A DNA stretch of 64,000 nucleotides from Streptomyces sp. NBC_01571 (GTDB lineage: Bacteria; Actinomycetota; Actinomycetes; Streptomycetales; Streptomycetaceae), in NCBI RefSeq assembly GCF_026339875.1, contig NZ_JAPEPZ010000002.1:930001-994000 (forward strand), read 5' to 3'. The notes below the pieces were generated by a model that saw only the letters and a program-made list of their open reading frames with translations, had not been told where the DNA came from and ran no database searches. The translations under genes and the position numbers were made by a program. This document shows positions 17,102-26,618 of the stretch, one piece after another. The stretch's first letter is position 1. The number at the start of each line of letters is the position of its first letter.

Positions 17102-18025
17102 ATGAGCAGGCAACAGCGGGCGGAGATCGACGCGATGGTCCGACGGCCTCAGCCGGAGAGCCCTCGGTCGGTGGAGGAGCTCCGCGCCGGGTTCAGGGCG
17201 ATGATGGGGGAAATGATCGTCCCGGCCGGGATCCGCACCCGGACTGCGACGCTCGGCGATCGGCCCGCGGTGCTCGTCGAGCCAGCCAGCACTCCGAAGG
17301 CAGGGACGATCCTCTACTTTCACGGCGGCTCTTACGTGGTCGGTTCACCGGAGACGGCGATGTCGCTGACGGGGAACCTGGTGACCAGAACCGGGTTCAG
17401 GGCGTTTTCGCTGGATTACCGGCTTGCCCCTGAGCACCCGTTCCCGGCCGCGATCGAGGACGGGCTGAGCGCCTACCGCGCACTTCTCGAAAGCGGCGAA
17501 GACCCTTCGGCGACCGTGTTCGCCGGCGACTCCGCCGGTGGCGGCCTCACTGTCACCACCTGCCTCGCCGCTCGCGACGCGGGCCTGCCCATGCCCGCCG
17601 CGATCGTGGCGTTCTCCCCCGGACTCGACGGGACCCGGACAGGCGAGAGCATGGACACCAAGGCGAGCATCGATCCGTTCTTCACGCGTGAGGGCCTGGA
17701 ACACACCGGGGCCATGTATCGCGCGGGACAGGACCCCCACCAGCCCATGCTCAGCCCCGCCACCCTCGCCGACCTGACCGGCTTCCCCCCGATGCTTCTG
17801 CAGTCGGGCACCAACGAAATGCTCCTGGACGACTCCACACGCATGGCCACGCGCGCGAGGGACGCCGGAGTGGATGTCATCCTGGACATCACCGCTGACG
17901 TTCCACATGTCTTCCAGGCGTTCACCGGCGTCCTGGACGAAGCCGACGAGGCACTGGACCGCGCCGCTCTCTTTCTCAGCCAGCACATCCGCCCCAGGGA
18001 CACGGCACGCACGTCGGCAGGCTGA
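17102..18025 (+). CDS. Alpha/beta hydrolase, hormone-sensitive lipase type
   Basis: A 307-residue esterase/lipase of the HSL (alpha/beta hydrolase fold-3) family. Oxyanion motif HGGS (74-77, variant of HGGG), nucleophile Ser144 in GDSAGGG, and near the C terminus an acidic/His pair in ITADVPHVFQAF. The start at 17102 is chosen for the GGAGGCGAC site; the frame stays open further upstream but runs through the operator. No signal peptide, so it is cytoplasmic. It probably cleaves short-chain esters; the divergent MarR suggests induction by the substrate. Confidence 0.85.
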   Translation: MSRQQRAEIDAMVRRPQPESPRSVEELRAGFRAMMGEMIVPAGIRTRTATLGDRPAVLVEPASTPKAGTILYFHGGSYVVGSPETAMSLTGNLVTRTGFRAFSLDYRLAPEHPFPAAIEDGLSAYRALLESGEDPSATVFAGDSAGGGLTVTTCLAARDAGLPMPAAIVAFSPGLDGTRTGESMDTKASIDPFFTREGLEHTGAMYRAGQDPHQPMLSPATLADLTGFPPMLLQSGTNEMLLDDSTRMATRARDAGVDVILDITADVPHVFQAFTGVLDEADEALDRAALFLSQHIRPRDTARTSAG

Positions 18026-18177
18026 AGCCCGCAGAAGGTCTCACGCGGACCGAGCCCCGGCCCGCCGTTCCCAATTCCTGACGCCCGGCGCCCCACCTCG
18101 CTCCGAGGGCCGTTCAAGACCCCGGAGGTGCGTTCTCCGTGGGCGCTGGCTCACGCGAGGATGCTAGATCTACTTGC

Positions 18178-18444
18178 GTGACGCGAGTGCAACTGACCGA
18201 CAGCGAGGGGGAGTTCGTCGATCCGTACCTGCCGATCGGCGAGTATGGCCCGTACCCCGAGCGTCTGCGACAGCAGTTCGAGGGCGTGATCTGGCGGTTC
18301 AAGACGGGAGGCCGCCCCTGGAGCGTCCGAGGAGTCGAAGAACGGACGGCCGCCGAGCGGCGGGAACGGGAGAGGGCGGACCTGATAGAGCAGGATGATC
18401 CCTGGGGCGGCATGGGCGAGTTCACCCAGGAGCCCCCGCTGTAA
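18178..18444 (+). pseudogene. IS5-family transposase N-terminal fragment
   Basis: GTG start followed by QLTDSEGEFVDPYLPIGEYGPYPERLRQQFEGVIWRFKTGG, the DUF4096 N-terminal domain of IS5 transposases. From about residue 50 the sequence no longer follows the family (WSVRGVEERTAAERRERERADLIEQD), so the rest has been lost or replaced. Confidence 0.7.
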
Positions 18445-18565
18445 GGGCCATGCACCGCGGACCTTCACCCTGGTTCCGGCTTGGTTCCGGCTCTCGCTGT
18501 GGGCCGGTCGGGTGAACCACCCGCGATGGGAGAACCCGATCCCGCGATGGTGCGTCGTGCCGGGT

Positions 18566-18760
18566 GTGGAAGCGATCAACGAAGTACGCGTATCGGAGTC
18601 CGGTCTGGTCGTGGTCGACGTCGCAGCCGCCGACGACCAGACCGCCTTCGCCTTCCAGGCGGCCCTGACCGGAATGTGGGCAGCCACAACCTGGGACCCC
18701 GGACAGCCCGGCGTACGGCTGCGCTGCTACCTCGACATGCGCCAGAGCCTCAGCCCCTGA
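18566..18760 (+). CDS. DUF6207 family protein
   Basis: A 64-residue protein from a GTG start: VEAINEVRVSESGLVVVDVAAADDQTAFAFQAALTGMWAATT, then the conserved GQPGVRLRCYLDMRQ ending. This matches the small Streptomyces family DUF6207, of unknown role. A degenerate second copy is at 33139-33240. No operon partner is obvious. Confidence 0.7.
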   Translation: MEAINEVRVSESGLVVVDVAAADDQTAFAFQAALTGMWAATTWDPGQPGVRLRCYLDMRQSLSP

Positions 18761-18897
18761 CCAGGCCCGGCCCGCCGCCAGAACAGAGGCACCCGGCCCT
18801 CTACGCCCGGGACGATCTCTGTCGAGCCATAGCCCCAGGTGAGCCTGCAGCCGTGACGGGGACTGTCAAACGAGTGGTGTAACTAGGGTAGTTGAGG

Positions 18898-19298
18898 CTA
18901 CTGACGGGCTGCCGACAGGCGGCCGTCGAGGGCGATGCCGAAAGCGTTCAGCGCGGTTTCCAGCGCACGGTCCAGCGGGCCTGTCCCTTGCCGGTGGGGT
19001 CGAGGGACATGATCGCCATGTAGACGCACTTCAGGGCGGCCTGCTCATTGGGGAAGTGGCCGCGGGCCTTGACCGCCCGACGAATGCGCGCGTTCACCGA
19101 CTCGATCGCGTTCGTCGTGCAGACGATGCGGCGGATCTCGGTGTCGAACCGCAGGAAGGGGGTGAACTCTTCCCAGGCGTTCTCCCACAGTTTCACGATC
19201 GCCGGATACTTCCGGCCCCAGGCATCGGCGAACTCGGCGAGCCGCTCCAGGGCCGCCTCCTGCTCCGTGGCACCTCCGGCACGGCAGTGCGAACTCAC
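18898..19298 (-). pseudogene. IS256 (Mutator)-family transposase C-terminal fragment
   Basis: Minus-strand reading ATEQEAALERLAEFADAWGRKYPAIVKLWENAWEEFTPFLRFDTEIRRIVCTTNAIESVNARIRRAVKARGHFPNEQAALKCVYMAI, diagnostic for IS256 transposases (NAIESVN...R). Near 18960 the frame breaks: the true C terminus TALNAFGIALDGRLSAARQ continues in another frame. The N-terminal two thirds are missing. Confidence 0.82.
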
Positions 19299-19813
19299 CT
19301 GGGCGTCGCGATCCGTGGCGAGGAATACAGGAACTGGTCCCTACCCAGGGGTTGTTCCTCGGCCTTTCCACGCCACAGGAGTACGCCGTGGCGTCGCTCC
19401 CAGAAGAACGTGTACACACCTTTGACGATCCGCTCCGGTACAAAAAAGAGCCCCCAGCTGATGACCCAAGGACCCCAGAGCAGGCCGAAAACTAGGGTCG
19501 GCAGCGCGACGATGACAACGAAGGATCCGTCGAAGCTGCGGCGCATCGACTCACGCGGGGCGGGGAGTATCGCCTCGGGGTCGGCCAAGGGGACTGCGTT
19601 CTCGAAATCGCGCTTCTCGCCGCCCAGCCAGCCCGAGCGGGTCGAAACCGCTAGCAGGCCGAAGAGCGCGCTGGATCCCAAAACACACAAAAGAGGAAGT
19701 GCATAGTTGCTCTGCGGCAGCCCGTGCACGCCGAGGACCACAGGAGCAGCCACGCCAATGGCAGCCCCCACCTCGAAGATCGTCGCCAATTGAAAGTGAA
19801 CGTAGCGCACCAT
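19295..19813 (-). CDS. Hypothetical membrane protein
   Basis: A 172-residue protein with four likely membrane spans (IFEVGAAIGVAAPVVLGV; LPLLCVLGSSALFGLLAV; SFVVIVALPTLVFGLLWGPWVISWGLFF). A polar loop GGEKRDFENAVPLADPEA lies between spans 2 and 3. I do not recognise the family. The 3' end touches the IS256 fragment, so the last residues may be foreign. No operon partner. Confidence 0.5.
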   Translation of the reverse strand: MVRYVHFQLATIFEVGAAIGVAAPVVLGVHGLPQSNYALPLLCVLGSSALFGLLAVSTRSGWLGGEKRDFENAVPLADPEAILPAPRESMRRSFDGSFVVIVALPTLVFGLLWGPWVISWGLFFVPERIVKGVYTFFWERRHGVLLWRGKAEEQPLGRDQFLYSSPRIATPR

Positions 19814-20344
19814 GGCATCCCCCTCTGCCCGCGCCTGCCTGGGGCGGGCGCGGAACCCACTATGGACACCGTGCGTCCCCCGGTAAAACCGCCCGCCCCC
19901 TCGGCTCTAGACCGGCATGCGCTGTTGACTGCTCGTTCGCACGGCATTTGCGGAACCGTCACTTCAACATCAGGAAGGCCCCGAGCTGCTGGCATCGCGA
20001 TCAGTGGGAAAAATGTGACGCGAGCTTGCACAGCCCAGGAAGGACCCGGGCCGCAGAGGTCCGGGGTCTCGTACTTTCTGATCATCATGGCCGCTGAGAC
20101 TGAGGACACCGCCGCGGGCGGGTGCGTGCGCCGTCGCTCCCGTCCGCGCCTGGTGACAGCCGGCTCGGTTTTCACCGTATGACGGGGCGTGGATGTTTTC
20201 CGCCAGATTGAGTACCTCTGCGGCCAATCGGTAACTCTATGCAGTCATCGTGCTGCGCTATGTGTGCATTCTGATGTCCGCCGGGTTCCTCGAGTCACGA
20301 GCCCGGGCAGGCCGGTACGACATTCGCCGGTGGAGAGGGAGACC
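19814..20344. other. Intergenic region without a recognised gene
   Basis: About 530 bp between divergent genes. No frame shows a family motif. The section 20190-20270 is comparatively AT-rich and is the best place for the promoter of the propeller gene. Confidence 0.35.
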
Positions 20345-21697
20345 ATGGCCATTGACCAGTCCACCGAGTCCCAGGACAGCGCGCCGCAGAGCGGCGGGCT
20401 CTACGACACGCCACCGCCGGAGCTGGTGGAAAGGGCGGAGCACGCACGCAAGGAGCTGGAGGCGCTGGGCGCCACCGTTCGGTTCGAGGCGAAGTGGTGG
20501 GGGTTTGAGGTTCACCTGAACCAGGCGGCGGTGGACGCGTACCTGGAGATCAAGGACCTCCTCGCGGACATCCTCGGCGAAGCTCTCAAGGAGCCCCTGT
20601 CGATGCTGGTCACTCTGGCAGCCATGGCGCAGAAGGTCTGGGTGCAGGCGGTGTCGAGGGGGTATGGCTGCAAGCTGGTCTCGCCGTGGATCTCGCCGAC
20701 GATGCTCATCCCGATCGGTATCAATCCCTCCGAGGACCCCAACTTGTGGTGGACGGTGTTCGGTCGGAGCGCGGATACCGGTCACTTTCAGTGGAACGAG
20801 GACACCATGTTCCCGGCCCATGCCAGCGCCGCGAACCCAGCGGCGGCGGTGTTCAACGGCCGTCTGATCCTCGTCCACCGCGGCTTCGACGACCAGCGGC
20901 TGTGGTGGACCTCGTTCGACCCCGACAGCGGCTGGTCTGTGGACACGGAGTTCGGCGCCCACTCCAGCGCCGCCGGCCCGGCTCTGGCGGTGTACGACGG
21001 GAAGCTGCACTGCGTTCACCGCGGGCACGGCAGCGACACCAAGTTGTGGCACACCACCTTCGACGGCCGTGGCTGGTCCGCAGACAGGCCGCTCGGCGCC
21101 CATTCCAGCTCTGTCGGCCCGGCTTTGGCGGTGTACGACGAGAAGCTGCACTGCGTCCACAAGGGCGCCACCTCTGACAGCACGCTGTGGCACACCACCT
21201 TCACCAGCTCGGGGGGCTGGACCCAAGACACCCCGCTCCCCCGCCACTCCACAGCCTCGAACCCTGCACTGGCGGTGTATGGCAGCACGCTCCACATGGT
21301 CCACCGAGGCAGCGGCAACGACACCTCCCGGTGGCACACCACCTACACGAGCGACGGGGGCTGGGGCTCGGACAACAAGTTCCGCGCCCACTCCAGCCTG
21401 GAAGGGCCCGGCCTGGCAGTCTTCGACAACAGGCTCTACTGCGTCCACCGCGGCCACGGCAACGGGGACCAGAACCTGTGGTGGACCAGCTACAAGCCCG
21501 GCAGCGGCCCCTGGACCGACGACCAGAAGTTCCCCGGCCACACCAGCGGCGCCGGACCAGCGGTCGTCGTGTACCGCGACAAGAACGGCACGCAAGACCA
21601 ACTCATGGTCATCCACCGCGGCTACGGTAACCGCGCCGCCGGCACCGACAGCGCCGAAGTGCAGGCACAGATCGCCGCCGAGGAAGACGCCAGCTGA
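20345..21697 (+). CDS. Six-repeat beta-propeller (lectin-like) protein
   Basis: A 450-residue protein. Residues about 1-130 form an N-terminal domain with a long amphipathic/hydrophobic stretch (DAYLEIKDLLADILGEALKEPLSMLVTLAAMAQ) and no signal peptide. From about 135 there are six tandem units of 47-52 residues, each with x-LWWT/HTTF ... GW/D ... H(S/T)S...GPALAVYD...LHCVHRG, so a six-bladed propeller is likely. Conserved Trp, His and Arg positions suggest a carbohydrate-binding lectin, but the family is not firmly recognised. A GGAGAGGGAGACC site precedes the ATG. It stands alone. The head-plus-propeller plan could suit a toxin or a surface-binding protein; that is speculation. Confidence 0.65.
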   Translation: MAIDQSTESQDSAPQSGGLYDTPPPELVERAEHARKELEALGATVRFEAKWWGFEVHLNQAAVDAYLEIKDLLADILGEALKEPLSMLVTLAAMAQKVWVQAVSRGYGCKLVSPWISPTMLIPIGINPSEDPNLWWTVFGRSADTGHFQWNEDTMFPAHASAANPAAAVFNGRLILVHRGFDDQRLWWTSFDPDSGWSVDTEFGAHSSAAGPALAVYDGKLHCVHRGHGSDTKLWHTTFDGRGWSADRPLGAHSSSVGPALAVYDEKLHCVHKGATSDSTLWHTTFTSSGGWTQDTPLPRHSTASNPALAVYGSTLHMVHRGSGNDTSRWHTTYTSDGGWGSDNKFRAHSSLEGPGLAVFDNRLYCVHRGHGNGDQNLWWTSYKPGSGPWTDDQKFPGHTSGAGPAVVVYRDKNGTQDQLMVIHRGYGNRAAGTDSAEVQAQIAAEEDAS

Positions 21698-22304
21698 TCA
21701 CCGCGCTCCCGCCGACCGGTCCTGATCACCGGTCGGCAGGGGCCCCACCCGCCCCGGCCTACCGGTGTCTGTCACCCACCCCGCGGCGCGGGAACCGAAC
21801 TGGAGCGCGCCGCCCTTGGCGCGGTGAGAGCCGAGGAGAATCGAGCAGCTGGGCGATCGGTTCGATGCCATAACGCCGCTCCTTGCAACTGCTCGCTGTT
21901 CGAATCGAGAACTCCCCCCAGTGCTGTCCGAAGTGCTGAACAACTGCTGTCCGATCGGAGGTTCTGGCTCGCTTTCCGTGACGCGTGCACGGTGAGTGAT
22001 CTCTGCTGGGGGACGAATGGGACCGAAGATGGGTCTCAGGTACAGACGATGGGGCAGCCGCGTCGGATCGAGTGCTGGGCGGCGCGCAGGAACAGCGCGA
22101 CGTAGAAGGCTGTGTCCAGGTCCTTGGTCCACGGTCCTGTCCGAGCAGTGGCCAGTTCCTTTGCTTGGTGCCTGAAAGAGATCAACGGCCCTCAGACCAA
22201 CCTCATTGTCGCACCACCACGACGGCTCCACAGGGCAATCCGCACCAGGGGACTCGGCGTCAGCCGTCGACACGGAGCCGTCCGCAAGGCCAGTACGAGG
22301 TGTG
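21698..22304. other. Region without a recognised gene
   Basis: About 600 bp. Several short frames occur on the minus strand (for example one reading TKDLDTAFYVALFLRAAQHS near 22100), possibly remnants of a decayed gene, but none has a start with a ribosome site. Confidence 0.35.
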
Positions 22305-22853
22305 TCAGAGCCGTCTCGTGGTGAACAGGTTGGTCCCGTACACCGCGTCCACTTCCTTCCGCTCGGTTTCAGTGAATCCGATCTTGGCCAGCACACGGCG
22401 AGAAGCGGTGTTCCAGTCCCAGACCGTGGCCCACAGACGTTCGTACCCAGATGATCTCGCCCATTCCAGAACCGCCAACGATGCCTCGGTCGCGTATCCC
22501 TGACGCCAAACTCGGCGTAGCAGCTCGAATGCCAGTTCAGGTTCCCCTGCCGATCCTCGCTCGCTGTCGACCAGCCCGCAGTAGCCGATGACGTCACGAG
22601 ATGCCTTCCGCTCGACCGCCAGCAACCCGCTCGACCACAGCTGGTTGGTGCGGACCGAATCCTCGAGCTCCGCGACCGTGGGGTGTCCGTCCGCGTCGAT
22701 TCGGCGGTGCGGCGGCACTCGTGGATCACGTTCGGTCCACAGCTCATGCTGGACGACGGCCTCGGCTACCCGCCAGGGCCTGAGCAGCAGGCGACTTGTC
22801 TCGAGTACAACCTCACTGCCCGGAGCCGCGCCAACTGTCATGGCAGCAACCAT
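22305..22853 (-). CDS. GNAT-family N-acetyltransferase
   Basis: About 182 residues: LETSRLLLRPWRVAEA opens a RimJ/RimL-type GNAT domain; VIGYCGLVDS forms the central strands; ELAFELLRRVWRQGYATEASLAVLEWA contains the acetyl-CoA loop (R-x-x-G-Y/A pattern); ERLWATVWDWNTASRRVLAKIGF closes the fold. It would acetylate an amine or protein N terminus using acetyl-CoA. Start 22853 is one of two close ATGs (the other 22841); neither has a good ribosome site. No linked genes. Confidence 0.78.
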   Translation of the reverse strand: MVAAMTVGAAPGSEVVLETSRLLLRPWRVAEAVVQHELWTERDPRVPPHRRIDADGHPTVAELEDSVRTNQLWSSGLLAVERKASRDVIGYCGLVDSERGSAGEPELAFELLRRVWRQGYATEASLAVLEWARSSGYERLWATVWDWNTASRRVLAKIGFTETERKEVDAVYGTNLFTTRRL

Positions 22854-23310
22854 GGCACGGGTGAACGCGCTGTCGTGCCACGGGGTGCGCTTGGTCCTCC
22901 CGATCATGGGCGCTCGATAGGCGGGACAACCGAGATCAATCCCTGAGCATCGGCTTGGACGTGCACGTTCGGCTATACCCGGTGGGCCACGTTGCCCCAT
23001 ACACCGACACCAGGCTCAGTTTCTCATGCCTGCCCGGCTCCTCGCCGGGGGCCGAGCGTCTTGTGCTGCCCATCTAGCCGCCTTCGGATCGCCTCGTTCG
23101 AATCCTGACCTGAGAAGACTCTCCATCCGAGGTTCAGACACAGGCACTCATCTTGTCGTTTATGGTCCGGCATCGAACGGGGCTCGAACTTGTTCGGTGT
23201 TTTCCCAGCTCACCAGATGAGTGAGGGGCGGCGGGCCGATCCTGTGCAGAGCGACAACGCAGCGCGGAGGCCGGGATCGTGGACTGGTCGGGCATAAGGT
23301 TCAACGAGAC

Positions 23311-23490
23311 GCGTTGACGGTGGTGGCGGCGTTTCGGTCGGAGTTGTACGCGTGCCTGACCTCGCGGAGCGACGCCCTGTTCGAGCTGTGCGACGCATTG
23401 CTGTGCACCGATGGTCCGGTCCGCACCCTCGTGGACCTGGCGCTCGCTCCCGAACATCGGCGCGGGCACGGGGCGTTGTACTCCGGGATC
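23311..23490 (+). pseudogene. IS701-type transposase N-terminal fragment
   Basis: Plus-strand reading VVAAFRSELYACLTSRSDALFELCDALLCTDGPVRTLVDLALAPEHRRGHGALY, the N terminus of the IS701/NF041680-like Streptomyces transposases. The match stops abruptly at GALY, where universal-stress-protein sequence on the other strand begins. Confidence 0.68.
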
Positions 23491-23684
23491 AACCACGGTC
23501 GGAACATGCGGGTGGGGTTCTGCCCCGGAGGCCACTCCAGAGCGTGGACCAGGCGCAGCGGCAGATGCCGCATTGCTGCTTCCTCCGCGGCCCAGGCAAC
23601 GCCGGCCTTGCTGGCCTCCGACCGGCTGACGCCGACGACGAAAGGCTTGAGGCCATGGGGACTGGATACGGGAACGGTGGCCAT
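23491..23684 (-). pseudogene. Universal stress protein, N-terminal fragment
   Basis: Minus strand: GLKPFVVGVSRSEASKAGVAWAAEEAAMRHLPLRLVHALEWPPG, the first beta-alpha-beta unit of a UspA domain, with VGVSRSEAS in place of VGVDGSEAS. It is truncated at the junction with the IS701 fragment, so the ATP-binding G-x9-G motif is missing. Confidence 0.7.
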
Positions 23685-23824
23685 CGGGGGACTCGCCTTC
23701 GGTTGGCTGCGCCTGCGTGCCGGTCTCGATCAGCCTCCTCACCCTCACCCCGGACGGCGAGGGCCGAGGGTACACACCGTGAGCCGAAGGTCCCGGCGTA
23801 CGGACATCGCCTCGCAGTGCGCAC

Positions 23825-24328
23825 TCAAAGCAGCCTGATGGTGCCGGAATCGCCGTCGCAGGGCGTGAAGAGCATCCACAGCCCCGACCGGAGTCGGGCG
23901 GCGACAGCGCGTTCGGGTATGCCCAGGAGTCGGGAGACGCCGGCGCAAGAGCGGTCTCCGACGAGGTGGAGAGCGAGTTCGATGCGGTCGTACGGGGAGG
24001 CGGCCAGGTCAGGACAGTGGTCGCGGGTGGCGGGCAGGTGGGAGGGCGCGGGCTGCGAGCGCGCTCGGTGGGTGGTGGTCACCGCCGGAGGGTGATCGTC
24101 TCCTTGGCTGCAGCCGAGGGCAGGCTCCACGGGATCCTTGAGCACCTCGGACAAGGCCGCGTCGACAACGCCGGGATCGTCCGTCATGAGCGTGGACAGC
24201 GCGTGGATGGCCATCAGATGACGGTCGCACCAGGCGACGATCGAACGTCGGCGGGCAAGAAGGTGCTCGATCGGGACGTCATCGGGCGGCGTGTCAGTGG
24301 TTCGGGTCCTGTCCGGTGTGGTCACCAC
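23825..24328 (-). CDS. Sigma-factor-like protein (region 4 helix-turn-helix)
   Basis: About 167 residues from a GTG at 24328. The C-terminal part RIELALHLVGDRSCAGVSRLLGIPERAVAARLRSGL resembles sigma-70 region 4 of ECF factors. The N-terminal part (HLLARRRSIVAWCDRHLMAIHALST...DDPGVVDAALSEVLKDP) is laid out like region 2 but weakly conserved. It could be a small or diverged ECF sigma factor or a decoy. The linker is rich in Pro/Thr. No anti-sigma gene is adjacent. Confidence 0.5.
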   Translation of the reverse strand: MVTTPDRTRTTDTPPDDVPIEHLLARRRSIVAWCDRHLMAIHALSTLMTDDPGVVDAALSEVLKDPVEPALGCSQGDDHPPAVTTTHRARSQPAPSHLPATRDHCPDLAASPYDRIELALHLVGDRSCAGVSRLLGIPERAVAARLRSGLWMLFTPCDGDSGTIRLL

Positions 24329-24876
24329 AGCCGACTCCGGAAACTCAGTCCGGTGGCCGGGTGGGCGGTCCCAGGCGGTCGGCCAGGTTCGATGCGCGCG
24401 ATCCAAACCCTGCCGGATCCGCCTTTCCCACCGCTCAGACCAGGGGCTTGGCTGCCGTGCGGATACGCCGTTGGTACCTGAGGGGCAGGCATGGTGCCTC
24501 AATCTGGAAGCCAAGGGCACGGCGGCGTTGTGGAAGGCGGGCGTGCAGTCTTCGCGAGACGAGGACCGGAGCACCCGCCCCTGCTGACGCCTGCGGACAG
24601 ACGATCGTGAGTGCCCAGCGCAGCACAGCCGTGCATGAACGCGGCCTACGGCAGGAGAGTCGGAACCTGGCCGGCGGCCGCCGGGGAAGTACCGGGTGGC
24701 CATACCACGCCACATCGGTCCATCCGTGTCAGCTGGCGGTAAGTCGCCGGGGTCCGGGACATCTGTCTTTCACCCTAGCCCCATTCGAGCAGGGCACAAG
24801 GGCGCCACCATCGCGGGCAAGGACAGTGGCCTGCCAGAACGCATGTTCCGGCAGGCCACGACAGCGGCGTGCTTGA
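24329..24876. other. Region without a recognised gene
   Basis: About 550 bp between two minus-strand genes. No frame shows a family signature; probably the promoter region of the sigma-like gene plus decayed sequence. Confidence 0.35.
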
Positions 24877-25740
24877 TCAGACCGGCTTGGGCGCCCCGTT
24901 CAATACGTGCTCCGGGAGGGCGGTGATGCGGTCGGCCGGCGGCGGCGTGGTCACGGCGCCCGTACCTGCGGCCGCGGACTCGCGGGCGAGGAAGGAGCCG
25001 AGCTCGCCGATCGTGCTCATCAGCGGGGCGGGGAAGACGACGGTGGTGTTCTTGTCGACGCCGATCTCCACCAGGCTCTGCAGATTGCGCAGTTGGAGGG
25101 CCAGGGGATGGTCCATCATGATGTCCGACGCGTCCCCGAGCGCCGCTGCGGCCAGCGACTCGCCCTGAGCGTTGATGATCTTCGCCCTCTTCTCCCGCTC
25201 GGCCTCGGCCTGGCGGGCCATCGCGCGCTTCATGCTGTCCGGCAGCTGGATGTCCTTGAGCTCGACCAGGGTGACCTCGACGCCCCACTCGACGGTGGCG
25301 ATGTCGAGGATCTCGCGGATGTCCAGGTTGATGCGGTCGGTCTCCGACAGCGTCTCGTCCAACGTGTGCTGGCCGACGACCTTGCGCAGTGTGGTCTGGG
25401 CGATCTGGTTGATCGCCGCGTGCACATTCTCGATCGCGATGACCGACTTCACCGCGTCCACCACACGGAAGTACGCCACAGCCGAGACGTCGACGCTGAC
25501 GTTGTCGCGCGTGATGATGCCCTGTGACTGGATGGGCATCGTGACGATCCTCAGTGAGACCCGGTGGAGGACATCGACGAACGGGATGATGAACCGCAGA
25601 CCGGGAGAGCGAGGGCCGACCAGCCTTCCGAAGCGGAACAGCACCCCCTTCTCGAACTGCTTGACGACCTTGATCGCCATGCCGACCATCACGATGACCA
25701 GCACGGCCACCACGATGATCAGGAAAATGAGTACTCCCAT
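24877..25740 (-). CDS. SPFH/Band 7 (slipin-type) membrane protein
   Basis: A 287-residue protein. One N-terminal membrane span (VLIFLIIVVAVLVIVMVGMAI) leads straight into the SPFH domain: VKQFEKGVLFRFGRLVGPRSPGLRFIIPFVDVLHRVSLRIV, then VDVSAVAYFRVVDAVKSVIAIENV and the QTTLRKVVGQHTLDETLSETDRIN segment typical of slipins. A coiled-coil helix follows (KRAMARQAEAEREKRAKIINAQGE). It would oligomerise on the inner face of the membrane as a microdomain scaffold. A GAGGAG site precedes the ATG. Usual partner NfeD is not adjacent. Confidence 0.88.
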   Translation of the reverse strand: MGVLIFLIIVVAVLVIVMVGMAIKVVKQFEKGVLFRFGRLVGPRSPGLRFIIPFVDVLHRVSLRIVTMPIQSQGIITRDNVSVDVSAVAYFRVVDAVKSVIAIENVHAAINQIAQTTLRKVVGQHTLDETLSETDRINLDIREILDIATVEWGVEVTLVELKDIQLPDSMKRAMARQAEAEREKRAKIINAQGESLAAAALGDASDIMMDHPLALQLRNLQSLVEIGVDKNTTVVFPAPLMSTIGELGSFLARESAAAGTGAVTTPPPADRITALPEHVLNGAPKPV

Positions 25741-26154
25741 GTGCTGCTCCTCAGCTAGGGCACGACACCTGTGGCCCTTCGCGCTCCAGCCGGAGCACGA
25801 AGGACACGGAAGCCGGACGGCGCTCCTGCGTCCGTGGGGACGAATGGCTCCGGAGCGGCGGGTCCTGCTGACTCGGCAGTCGTGCCGTGTTCCGAGTGTG
25901 GCTCGCTGCCTGCGGCGCGCGCTGGGGCCGAACGGTCCCCAATCCTGTGCCTCACACTCGGCAGGCATGCACGAGGCGAGAGGGGCAGGGCCGACCGGCC
26001 CCGGTGGTAGGGCCGGTCGGCCGACCGCCGGACCGGCGAAAGTGAGTAGCGTGCTGCTGTATGTCTCCGGTGTCCCAGCGACGGCCGCCATGCACGGATC
26101 GGCGCCGCACTTCGTACGTCGGCTCAGTTCTCAACCGACCGTCAGGAGAACGAC
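25741..26154. other. Intergenic region, SPFH / universal stress protein
   Basis: About 410 bp between divergent genes with no recognised coding sequence. It must hold both promoters. A GC-rich inverted stretch GGGCCGACCGGCCC occurs near 26000. Confidence 0.4.
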
Positions 26155-26612
26155 ATGCCCCAGCACACGGACAAGAAGCCCTGGCCCGTCGTCGTGGGGG
26201 TCGACGGATCGACCGGCTCACAGGCGGCCCTGCGATGGGGACTGGCCCAAGCCAAACTGACCGGAAGCACCGTCGAAGCGATCGCCGCCTGGCAGTACCC
26301 CGAGGTGTACGGGTACGGCTATGGATGGATCCCCTCGATGCCGGAAGGGGGCGAGTTCGCCAAGACCGCCGAACACGCCCTGCAGGAAACCGTTGACACC
26401 GTACGCGGCCAGATGGACCACCCTGCGCAGGTGTCGATCCGGGTGGCCGAGGGCCACCCGGCGCAGGTCCTGATGGACGCCGCACGCAACGCACAACTGC
26501 TCGTCCTGGGCAGCCGGGGCACGGCACCTTCTCAGGCATCCTGCTCGGCTCGGTCAGCCAGCACTGCGTGCAGCACGCGCCCTGCCCGGTCGTCGTCATC
26601 CCTCAACCGTGA
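26155..26612 (+). pseudogene. Universal stress protein with late frameshift
   Basis: Starts MPQHTDKKPWPVVVGVDGSTGSQAALRWGLAQAKLTGS, a single UspA domain, and runs correctly to LLVLGSRG. There one base is missing near 26518. In the +1 frame the rest reads HGTFSGILLGSVSQHCVQHAPCPVVVIPQP and stops at 26612, exactly the expected ATP-binding end (G-x2-G-x9-G-S/T). In the present frame the tail is a random run ending at 26640. A one-base deletion or a sequencing error explains it. AGGAGAACGAC is the ribosome site. Confidence 0.78.
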
Positions 26613-26618
26613 CCCGTG

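Noticed and set aside
22041..22200. Short minus-strand frame with TKDLDTAFYVALFLRAAQHS
   Set aside because: It looks protein-like but has no start codon with a ribosome site and no known family.
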